From contig JAVJAP010000134.1 of NCBI GenBank assembly GCA_034770075.1, positions 369,316-433,315 on the forward strand: a stretch of DNA of 64,000 nt. The letters are read 5' to 3'. Under the pieces are notes generated by a model. It did not search any database, had not been told where the DNA came from, and saw nothing but the letters and a program-made list of their open reading frames with translations. Below, piece after piece: positions 54,077-64,000 of the stretch. A program made the translations under genes and the position numbers. Position 1 is the stretch's first letter. Each line of letters begins with the position of its first letter. The DNA comes from Aralia elata. Lineage: Eukaryota > Streptophyta > Magnoliopsida > Apiales > Araliaceae.

Positions 54077-55414
54077 AACAATACTGAAATTTTATTTTTT
54101 TTATTTTCTTTGTGATTTTACTATGATGCTATAAATAAGTTTAAAATTTATATTAAGGTATAAAGCGACTTATAAGACACCACGATGGTTGCTAAGCCAG
54201 TACTTAATGATTATCGAATGACAATCGAGATGTTATAATGAAATAAGATAAGATCGAAATCCTAAAGTGTATGTTGTTCTGTAACTAATTATTGTTACCA
54301 TTTTATAATCGAAATGTATAGGTCGATTAAAGAATGGTGAATTATTTAATCTGTAATCCCGCGCACGAGACAAGTTTTCTTCCTTAAAACTTGTTTATTT
54401 CCTTTAAAGCAAGTTTACTTTCATTGAGCAAGCTTAGTAACCTTAGCTTATTATTGTTCGAGCAAGGTAGTTATCATGGCAAGTGTTTATATTTACTTCA
54501 GGATCATTGATCGTTATTCAAACTTTGAACAGAATTTCTATTGTACAAACTCTATTGATGAATCAAATGTTTAGAGACTAGCAAACCCTTATTGATTCAG
54601 CTAGTCCTTAGTTGATGAGCGTTCTAAAGACTGAGAATATTTTTTAAAAAAAATTATTCCAAACCAAGTTCCTTTTGGTACGGATTCTGGTGCTAAACTG
54701 AGATGAACAACCCTAATATAGGGGTTTAATTACGCGACAGCGTTAAAATGTTTGTGCACAATATATTGTATAAAGGGCTAATCCCCCTGAGTACGAGATG
54801 GATGGTCCATAGTCTATAAGACTGTTAAAGGTTGCGGTAGAAATACTTGATAACCTAGGGACATAGGTTCGAGGTCTTGTGACCCTCAGATACACTTTTA
54901 ATCCTGAATCCATATTCAGTTCTTGAGCTAAGCTTTCTATTGAGTTTTCAGATCTTGACTAGTTATTGATTGAATTTAGAAAAACTATTATACCTCAGTT
55001 GAAATCTACTTCATTGGTTATTCAATTGTTATTGTTATCACACTTGTGGGCAATTATTTGCTCACTCTTGCACTAAGACATTGCAGCTAAGGCAGAGAAA
55101 TCGGACGAGCCGTCCACGAGCAAAGGCAAGGGCAAGATGCCGAAATAGCGAAAGACCTGTTATCCATTGAGTGTTTACTTGTAACAAAACTTATTTAATT
55201 TTATGTTTTTATTCCGCATTGATGTAATAGAGGTTAGATAACCTGGGATTTGTTTGATTAAAAGATTGGGGATGTAACCCCTTTTGTGGGAAGATGTTTT
55301 ATTCAGTTTGATTATATTATCTTAATCATGGGTAGATAGTAATGAATGTATGCTATAGTGAACACCAAATCTGTGGAGTTGAAAGTACCCAGATTTGGGG
55401 GTGGTCACAGTATG

Positions 55415-58215
55415 TGGTCTACGTTGTTAAAATATAAGTGATTAGAAACTTATATTAACATGTATTGACGCTAATCTAGACAAGTTTCGTTAAGGTCCGG
55501 CGTTGATTCAATATCTCGGTCGCGACTTTAGACAACTAAACACATAGGTTATTCGATAAAACTTCATTTGGAAGCTTAAATATTAGTTTAGATAATGTAA
55601 TTATCATTTATAATATTTTTATAAGCTTAATATTATTTTTAAATAATTTTTTATAAGCTTGGAAGTATTTTTAAATAATTTTGCAAGCTTAGGAATAATT
55701 TTAAATGATTTAATTATTATTGAGAATAATTTTTAAAATTTTAATATGTTCTTTAAATAATTTATTTATCATTTAGAATATTTTTAGACACCTAAAATAT
55801 TATTTAATTAATTTATTTATCATTTATTTAATAATATTTTTAGAAAGATAAAATATCATTTAAATGATTTATTTTATCATTAATAATATTTTTAGAATTT
55901 ATTTTATTATTATAATAATTTTATTATTATTTATAATAATTTCCAAAGCTTCGTTTAATATTTAAATGATTTAATTATCATTTAGAATATTTTTAAATAC
56001 TTAATATATTATTTAAATGATTTATTTATCATTAATAATATTTAAATAGTTAATATTTTATTTAATTATTTCATATAAGAATTTTATTTAATTTAATATT
56101 ATTTTTAAATAATTAATATAAATTATTAAATGATTTAATATCATTTTTAAAATAATTAAAATAATTATTAAATGATTTATTATAATTATTATTTATTATT
56201 TAATTAAATTAAATAATAAATCAGATTTATATAAAAATATTAAAAATAAATTTTTATAATTAAAAAAATGAATTTATCGAATATAATTATTGATTATTAA
56301 TAATTATTTAATATTTATTTATTATTTATTATAATTCTATTTAATTAATTTTTATTGAAATACCGTCGCAAAAAAGGGGTTTTTAGCGAGCAGTCTTCAT
56401 AGGGTTTCTTAGTTTCTAGGTTGTTTGAGTGTATGAATTTTCATCGCTTAAAAGGTGTTCTTCATGGAAAGAACACTTTGGTCATGGATCGAACAGGTGA
56501 CCTTTTGACCTCAATATTAAATCTCAGTTGGGTTTATTGTTTGTTCTTTTGATTTCTGTTTGTTGTTATATCCCAAACATGAGTAGTGTACAACGACACA
56601 TTTTGATTAAAATTTTCATCTCAAACAGACATCAAATTGATGCTCTAAAAATTATGATCAAACTATGTCCAGTGTTTCCATCACTGTTCTTGAGTTTCTG
56701 GGTTAGAAACTCATTCAGTCATAAACGGTCAACGACAGTTTCTCAGTTTTTGAGTTTGACCATTAATAACTTTTGAATTTTTTTAATTTATGTATGGATT
56801 AATGGTGTTTTGATGGTTCAAAGTTATAGTTTACCCTATAATGAGTAATACGAGATTTCATGTGTTACCTCTCACTTATCAAGGAACAACATATTAAATT
56901 ATCATCTAGGCATTGATCTGGGGGTTGCTCAAAAAGTCTGTCAGTAAACTGTCAGACATTCATTAGATGATTTCTGGGGTTACCCAGAAAAGAAATCAGT
57001 CTCCCATGGGGTTCGGTCAAACGCATTTTGGCACCACCTATATACTTTCATCCTAGAGATAAGTTTATAACATTCTACCAATTAGATTATTACAGTCTAA
57101 ACATGGCATACTATTGATTCAATATTTTAAAAACACATCAAACATGCAGTTTTAGGTCGATCAAAAGTTTCTGACAAAAAAGGCTCTTGTTAGACTGTTC
57201 TTGGCTGCCCAAGAACAGGTTAGCTATTTTTGTCCTAATTTTGATATCTAGATTGTTTATGGAAAACATGATTTAACCGCCCATGATCACTTAATAACAT
57301 GTTAATAAGTATCCTAAACACTAAAACATAACATCTAATTCAATCTTAAAGATCTAGCATAAAATTAGGGTTTATGCACCTTTTTCTTCAAATTTTGATC
57401 TCTGACTTTTGATTTTGAGCTTGTGGTTGCAGAGGCTTGTTATGGTATGTTTGTAAGTGTTTAGGCTTTGAAAATTTCGTAGGTTAAATGGCCAGCTTGA
57501 TGTTCTATTTATAGCAACTTTGAAATTAGGGTTTCTAGGTCATTTTTACTAACTTGCCCCTATAAATATCTTGACCACTTAACTTGTGCTACTTGAAATC
57601 TGATCTATATCACCTACTTGGGCTGGAGTGTGTTAAGCACAAGCTTGCACACTCCTAGCTCAATTTCTATTAGTTTAAATTTTATTTTTGATTTATTTAC
57701 TTACTAATTAAACCTAGGTTTTTGTTAATCATGATTAGGATGTTTAATCATGTTTAGTAATATCTTAATTAAACTATTATATCATAATTAAAGTTTATCA
57801 TTTCATAATTTAGTGTTATTAAATCAATTTAGAGTTTTTAGGGTTCCAAATTAGGGTTTAGGGTTTTCATTTTTACAATTAAGGTTTTAATCTTGAATTA
57901 CGGTTTTAATATAAGTTCAATGATTCATAATTAATATTATGATTCATTACTTAGATCCTAATTATATCAATTAAGATTCTTATATGACAATTAGGGTTTT
58001 AATTGACCAATTCGGACAAGTTTTACCAATTAAGGTTTCTTAATTAGGGTTTCTAATTCAGTTTAACATTTTAAACCCTAATTAACTTATTTTAGAATTT
58101 TATCAGTTAATATAATATTATATTAACTCTGAAGCACGACAAATCACTTTGTCATTTCGAAGCACGACACAACAGCTTACAAAAATAATTTGTCGAGACG
58201 CTTCTCGGTGAATTC
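55415..58215 (-). repeat. LTR A, second half
   Basis: This continues the LTR interrupted at 31446. Its last part (58130-58205) matches 61640-61720 near the start of LTR B (GCACGACA motifs, CACTTTGTC/CATTTTGTC), placing it about 110 bases inside an LTR start; LTR B's element inserted there. An extremely AT-rich stretch (55590-56350) lies within it. TTTAGGG-like motifs at 57830-58060 are scattered and not telomeric. No gene is seen. Confidence 0.6.
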
Positions 58216-61200
58216 TGTGACACCCCAAAATCCGGGTTTCCTAACCTCGAATTCGGTGTTCACGATACTCAACAACAAACATACTTTCTAACTAATGCGG
58301 AATAATAAACATACAATGTCTATCGAAATAGTAATAAAGTCTTACAATCATGGTCCCAAGGTTCTTTAACCTTAACTTTAAACATACCATTAATTACAAT
58401 AAGAGTTCACATAACCGAATAACATTTAAGATAAACTAGTACATAAGCCATATCAGGCATCTACTCTTGCACCTTCCCTTTTCCTTTGTCCCCTTTAGAC
58501 GTTTCTGCCTTAGCTGAAATAAAGATCATGATATAGCAAGGGTAAGCAACTAATTTGCTTAGCAAGTTTATACACAAGGGAGATATACCATGAATAGAAG
58601 GAAGTTTCGTTTTCAATGTTCAACGACAATATAAAATTGTGAAGAAACATGAATTAATAGTCAACAATTGAATATTCGAATAATTGAATGACAATTACTG
58701 AGTGGTTGGAAATAACCATAGACATTTGCCAAGGTCCTCAGCATTTAAACTGGACCTCTTAAAAAGTCTTGGTAATCAAGGGTATCAGCCTTTCATACCA
58801 CGTGATTTATGCATAAACACTTAATAACCAGCATTGATATCATGCCTTAATCAAATTTATCCTTTTCTTAGCCAAGAGTTACCTTTACCATACACGATTT
58901 AATGAAGAACAAACTTTTAAAATATCATTTGATTTCACAAATTTAGCACATAGCTCTGTGTTTTTCTACACTGATACAAATAGCATAGATCTATCTCATA
59001 AACAGTTCACTGCTTGAAAGAACTTTAATGCCTAATTTCACAGTTCAATAACATATAGAATAGGGAATTCAATGTGCACAAGTGTGGCGGAATCTCAATA
59101 ACCTAGTATAGATGTGAATAATCAAACAAAAATGTATTTCACTAACATGCTTCCGGAAAATAATAACTCGTAGTTTGAGTTAGGGAACTTGCCTGTTCTG
59201 CTCAGCTACCAAATAATCTGAGCTTTTAACTTAATTGGCCCTTGAAATGAAACCTAACCAACTGATAATGTCGATCTTATCAATTCAGTTACTTGCCGTA
59301 GTTGTCTATCGAAACGCTTACTTATGCTATTTATTTAACAATTAAAGCCAAATCACATAGCACGCATAAGCAAATAGACTATCGTAAATCCTATAAGACA
59401 CTTAATATTATCAATCCTGATAAATATTTTAATTCACGCTCTTGGTATTATTAGTCCACTAATAACAACTTTTATTCGTTTACTAATGTTATTAACATCT
59501 CATATAATATTTTAATTCATCCAATAATACTTTAATCTAATATTATTAATCTCTTAATAATAATTTAATTCTCATTATCATTGAATAATATTTTAATCTT
59601 AATATTATTAGCCATTTTAATAATATCTTTAATCATTTATTAATGCTTTAAAACAAATATTATTACCCATTCATATTTAATATTTCACATAAAGTTTTTA
59701 ATCTTAATATTTCTTTGTTTACTTAAAAAATATTCCGAATTCATATATTACCAAATATCATTGTACGTTAGTAATGATTTTAATAAGTTATTAGGCGAAT
59801 AAAATCAATTTATTTCTAATTGTTTTACCCTTTATTAAACAACCTCCTTTACTACCCATAAAAGGTCATTAAAATATTTATTTCTCATTAAATATTTATC
59901 AAAATACCCCTCAATAGTCATATTGTATATAATATTAGGAGTATCCAAGCTCTTTAAAATTCACATTTTCCTTATTTATGACATCATTTAACCATTTTAT
60001 TTTTCTTTTTAACCATCACCTATATGTCATTATTATGAAAAATAGCAAATAAGGTTCTAAAAAAAAAATTTATTATCCTCTGGATCTGGAATTAGTAATA
60101 TGGTCCCAACATATGATTCCTACAAATTTTGTTCTCTGGAATTTTAGAAAGTGATTTACTATTTTTTAAAGTACTCAAAATCTCTAAATCTTGTTACACA
60201 TTTTTCATAAAATCCAAGTTTTGCTCAGCACAATTCTAAAATTTTTCCGGGTTATAACTCTCATCAAAACATTTATAACAACATATCTTTTTTTGTATAG
60301 TATGTATATAACTTCTTAAGGAACCTCTGTATGATTTTTTTTCCTAAATTTTTACCAGATCCCATAACTGGCCGAAAATAACCTTTGGAAAAAAACGAGG
60401 ACAACAAGCTTTTAGGGTTTTAAGAGCTTTAAGTTTTATTAGCTCAAGGTAACTGTTTTGGAAAATAGGCCCCCCAAGGCTTCCAAAATTATAGGATTTT
60501 TGGTTTACCCACTTGGGTTTACTTGCTAAACATCATTGTACCGTAAGCACCCCCTTTCAACGGGATCCACAAATCCCACGTTGTAGATCTCAAGTTTATG
60601 GGATGATCCAAGTGAAGCAGAAAAACTAGTGTTTGTTACCCTTTAAAGGAAACATAAGTTCCTTTTCTCTCCTTTGAATCTCCATTCTTAACACATCAGA
60701 GAGGATTAGATCATATAACTATGAAGCATGAAGATCTAATTGATCATGAGTCTTAGAACAAAATCTCCTCAAAACTACTATGAATGAAAATAACAAACAA
60801 AGTAAGAAAGAAGGAAATGGTTTAGCGGTTTTTCCACCTTGATTTTGTAGCTAGACTCTCCTTGATCTACCAAAGTATGTGGATAGAACTTGAGATGCAT
60901 GAACTATGCTAATCTTCACTCATCTTTTTCTCTCTAAGCTCTTACTCTCTTATACTTGGTGAATAATAAATGAACCAACCCCTTACTATAATTGGTGAGG
61001 GGTCCCTATTTCTAGGGAAAGTAGAGACCATGGGCAAAATAGTCATTAATCATGACTAGGCAAGGGCATTTGATCACGTTCATCAATTTAATAGGGAAGC
61101 TTTCCTAGCAACTTCCTCAAGGGTAATTTAATCATTACCCAACTATATTTTAAGGTTTTTCCGTTAAAATAGTCTTTTTCCTCCGCAAAATATCTTAATT

Positions 61201-61844
61201 ATCCATTAGTTTTAACCATTCTTCATTGGATTATATAGTCTTTGGTTTATTATACTTGGGTCCTTAGATGACATTTGTTTAAACACAATGGGTTAGATAT
61301 CCTGCCATAAATTACATTTGGTTTATTAAACAACTTGGATATATACAATGGTATTATTTCGCCCCCTTCATAATTACTCTTGGTTATTAACCACTCTTGG
61401 GTGCCATTTTAGGCATTACACAAACCAAATTCCTAAACATTGACTCACATATGGTTATTTCTTATCCAATAGTTATATCCATACCTGCCAACATCAAGTA
61501 TAGAACACATCTTATACATCTCCCACCATTAATTAATCCCATAGTTGGTTTAAAATAGAACACAACGTTAACTCATTAAATTAAATTAGATTTAAGTTAG
61601 ATTAAGGACGTTCAAAATTCACATCAAACGGGCATTACAAAATTCACTAAGAAGCCACGATAAATCATTTTGTCCGTGTAAGCACGACAAAACAACTGCT
61701 ATGGCGAAAATTTTTTATTGTGACCCTAGATTCTTAAAATAAAATACACAATACACATATTACCAAGTCAGAACATTGAAATTTCATTTATTAAAACACT
61801 AAAATTTACATATAACAATCTTATTAGGGTTCGGCAATATGACA
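58216..61844 (-). repeat. LTR B, gypsy LTR (3629 bp)
   Basis: On the minus strand it starts TGTCATATTGCCGAACCC right after a G-rich tract at the end of pol and ends GGTGTCACA. It is much like LTR A in length and terminal sequence. The region contains no coding; its only notable features are AT-rich blocks at 59400-59760 and 60000-60120. Confidence 0.75.
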
Positions 61845-62014
61845 TTCACCCCCACTAATAAGAATTTCGTCCTCGAAATTAATCAAACACGGAGATTTTA
61901 AAAAAAAAAGTGTGGGTAATTAATCCATCGATTTTTACTCTCGAGCTCAACCCACGTAGCGTTCCTCTATGTTTTTGAGATTTCTCCAGACAACTGGACA
62001 TGAACGGTAAATCA
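61845..62014 (-). pseudogene. Last codons of a gypsy pol plus polypurine tract
   Basis: On the minus strand, ATWVELESKNRWINYPHFF followed by INFEDEILISGGE is the usual Tekay-type pol end (compare ATWELEEKMMQSYPQLF in element T). It leads into TTAGTGGGGGTGAA, the polypurine tract of LTR B. An A run interrupts the frame. The rest of pol is displaced by the LINE at 62015. Confidence 0.75.
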
Positions 62015-64000
62015 TTTTTTTTTGCTAAATGTTGTTGAGTGAATAGAAAAACCATAAATACAAAATGGCAAAGGAGGCAATACCCTAGTAAAAAGAAAAC
62101 GTCATCATGAGACAGAGAGACCCTCATGAGTGCTGAACAAACCAAACAAAACTATTCAAGGCACAAAGTAAGATAAGAATCCAATAGCATTTAAAGAAGC
62201 AAACCATGATATATCAACCAGATTATTATAGATGAATGTCTCTATGCATATGCGGACAAGAAATTTACTTGTAACACAGTGAGGTCCACGTATGTTGAGA
62301 AAAATTTCGTGAAGAGATATTGTAGAGATGCGATCAGCCGCTCTTAATCGAGTTGACCCAGGTTGATTTCCTTAGTCAAGGCTGGAGTGGTGCGGCAGCA
62401 TTTGACACCTTCATGGAGCATAGAATTCCCGAGTAACCCCAAAATTTTGTATGAGGGAGGTGGAAAAGAATGAGTTTTAAAATTTCCGAATGCATTTTCC
62501 GCCCTTGAAAAATGCTGGAAAAACAAATTATATAATAAATAAACGCTATCAAATTATCCCAGTCATTTGGAATATTGTGCCAGTTTCCAACCGCCAAGAC
62601 ATATAGAAATCACTCCACTAGAGTAAGGACAGGTAAAAAACAGAAATGGTGGCCTATATGTTTCATTGGTGGAAGGTACACAAGGGACAGCCTCAATAGA
62701 GAATAGGTAGAGTAAGACAATGAAGTGCATCATTAAAGTAGGGAATCTTTTGTGTAATGCAAGCCAACGAAAGAAAGAGTACCGAGGAACATAATGCTTG
62801 TGCCAGTGGGTATTGGCCCCAAAAAAGAAGAACCAAAAAACAAAAACCTAACCCCTCGGGGGTCGAATGGATTATAGTCCACAAATTTTGTTAGCTTTTA
62901 AAAAGCGGATATCCATAGAATCCCAATGTGATTTAGAGTCATCATTTGCTATGGAGATGGATGGTCAGAGTATTGAAAAGGTTACGAAAATGGACCACAT
63001 CATGATGGGTTACTCTGGGGAAGCACCCAATTTGCAATGGGATATAATTGCTGGAGAGAAGAGCAGTTTTTTGGGATAAGACCCCGAGCTTAGGACAATT
63101 GGTAAAACATTCGTAGAATAAAGGCTGGCCGAATTAGCCAAGGCGTCAAACCAGAGGCTAAAGTGGTTTCCCCCTGCCTACACGATAGAGAGAGAAATTG
63201 TTGAGGAGCTAGGGTTCGCAATTTAAGAAACTTTGCGCCAAATCGAAGAGCAATCAGAAGGGATTTTGATTTGCCAAAAATTATTCTGTTTGAGAACTGA
63301 GGCATGGATCCAAGAAGCCCACATGGAAGAAGGTTTTGATGCTGGGATAACCCTTGGATATATGCTTGGGATAATGAGGGCCTTGATCCAATCCTCGAGG
63401 TCCTTAACCACCTAGACCACCTTCAATATAAGGCAGAGAAATAACCTTCCAAGAGACTTTAGCCCCGTGTTTCTGAAGGGAAGGCCCGTTTCCAAAGAAC
63501 ATCTAGTAAGAATAGATTGGATTGATCTAAGAACAATTTTGGGCAGCAAGAAATGAGCTGACCAAACAGACTGCATAGAAATTGGGGAGCACAGATTTGA
63601 TCAACTGGCAATCTGCCATAAAAAGTAAGAAACTTAGACGTCCAAGAGGAGATCCTTGAAGTAAGTTTCTGGATACGAGGCATGCAATCATTATGAGACA
63701 GACTTGGAGGATATTAAGGGGACTCCAAGGAAGATGGATTGGCAATGTGCCAACCGGAAACCCAAGTAAGGCTAATGATCAACTGTTGATCATTGTCGCC
63801 CACGTTCGAGAAGAAACACTGACACTTGTGAGCCTAGGGATAAGGCCTGAGAACAATAGAGTTGACTTAATGCAATAGTGAACCATAGGCAACAGAGGCA
63901 AAATTACCATGGCAGAAAATCAAGAGATTATCAGCGAAACACAAGTGGGTGAGATTGCAGTCTTTGGCTCTCCAATGGAATTTAAAGTCGGAGTGGAGAG
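62015..64000 (-). mobile_element. L1-type LINE, 3' portion, running off the window
   Basis: The poly(T) at 62015-62023 is the poly(A) tail on the minus strand, preceded by CAACATTTAGC, nearly the same 3' end as the other two LINE-type copies. Coding upstream identifies a plant L1. The 5' part lies beyond the window, so the far target duplication cannot be checked. It inserted into the pol end of the LTR B element, in the same orientation. Confidence 0.85.
62340..63745 (-). pseudogene. LINE ORF2 C-terminal part
   Basis: On the minus strand the frames give RIQKLTSRISSWTSKFLTF with YGRLP/QLIKSVLPNFYAV (63680-63600), the segment that follows the RT domain in plant L1 ORF2. Then come the EGGLG-type VKDLEDWIKALIIPS region (63411), SSMWASWIHASVLKQNNFWQ and DCSSIWRKVS (63320-63225). 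Farther along, NWHNIPNDWDNLIAFIYY (about 62590) resembles the C-terminal zinc-finger (zf-RVT) region. The frame changes several times, so it is inactive. The RT active site lies outside the window. Sequence at 63750-64000 is likely more of the ORF but I could not match a motif. Confidence 0.8.

Larger units (their letters stand above)
31447..55409 (+). mobile_element. Element T: Tekay/Del-like chromovirus carrying nested insertions
   Basis: A complete element with two LTRs (31447-34172; 51726-55409), a 5-bp target duplication GTATG (31442-31446 and 55410-55414), a Met-type primer-binding site, an extra ORF before gag, and gag-protease-RT-RNase H-integrase with a C-terminal chromodomain-like segment. 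Without the nested Ogre copy (34988-45041) and the retroposon in the 3' LTR (52436-53373) it would be about 13 kb. By eye the first 300 bases of the LTRs differ at about five places, suggesting a fairly recent insertion. Pol has several stops and a 1.5-kb tandem duplication. Confidence 0.92.
51726..55409 (+). repeat. Element T 3' LTR with inserted retroposon
   Basis: It has the same ends as the 5' LTR and is followed by GTATG at 55410-55414. Removing the insert at 52436-53373 and one target duplication copy leaves about 2.73 kb, equal to the 5' LTR. It has the same motif array (53963-54076) and TATA-like region. Confidence 0.92.

Noticed and set aside
56528..56776. 82-codon open frame in LTR A
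   Set aside because: Low-complexity composition, no motif, and inside a non-coding LTR.
57830..58080. TTTAGGG-like motifs resembling plant telomere repeats
   Set aside because: They are scattered and separated by AT-rich sequence, not tandem; they lie within an LTR.

Overview
The window is plant nuclear DNA, probably from a eudicot. It consists almost entirely of nested, mostly dead retrotransposons. I find no intact host gene, rRNA or tRNA. The evidence for a plant is the element mix: Ty1/copia, several Ty3/gypsy lineages with plant-type primer-binding sites (PBS) complementary to Met-, Asp- and Arg-type tRNAs, an Athila-type third ORF, Tat/Ogre elements with minisatellite 3' regions, and L1-type LINEs. 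Lineage names (CRM, Tekay, Athila, Tat/Ogre) come from recognising protein motifs and non-coding landmarks, not from a search.

Layout. 1-3288: 3' end of a plus-strand Tat/Ogre-like element with two minisatellites, a polypurine tract (PPT) and an LTR. 3289-5528: minus-strand CRM-like fragment (LTR plus integrase). 5529-10852: plus-strand copia element lacking its 5' LTR, with an LTR of about 2.5 kb that holds a LINE 3' end. 10853-12267: truncated gypsy LTR. 12268-17808: minus-strand Athila-like element lacking RT and integrase; its third ORF is split by a CRM solo LTR (14285-15247, target duplication GAAGT). 17809-27927: plus-strand Athila element, its RT/RNase H split by an inverted Athila-type solo LTR. 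27928-30308: partial gypsy LTR. 30309-31446 and 55415-58215: two halves of one minus-strand LTR ('LTR A'). 31447-55409: large Tekay/Del-like element 'T' (target duplication GTATG), which contains a complete but deleted Tat/Ogre element on the minus strand (34988-45041, target duplication TCAGC) and a LINE-type retroposon in its 3' LTR (52436-53373, 15-bp target duplication). 58216-62014: minus-strand gypsy LTR 'LTR B' and the last codons of its pol. 62015-64000: minus-strand LINE 3' half.

How parts relate. Insertion order can be read from target duplications and from reading frames that resume across insertions: LTR A, then T inside it, then the Ogre copy and the LINE inside T. All coding regions carry stops, frameshifts or deletions, so nothing here looks autonomous.

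The most interesting pattern is in the promoters. Several unrelated LTR families carry short arrays of GC-rich near-palindromes in U3 upstream of a TATA-like box. One such array, including its spacers, is shared between a CRM solo LTR and the Tekay-like LTR, and is absent from a second LTR of the same CRM family. The two Athila elements carry a similar GC-array-plus-TATA arrangement in front of the third ORF. Other points are an extra coiled-coil ORF before gag in T, an in-frame 514-codon tandem duplication of RT-RNase H-integrase in T, and reciprocal expansion of two minisatellites in the two Ogre-like copies.
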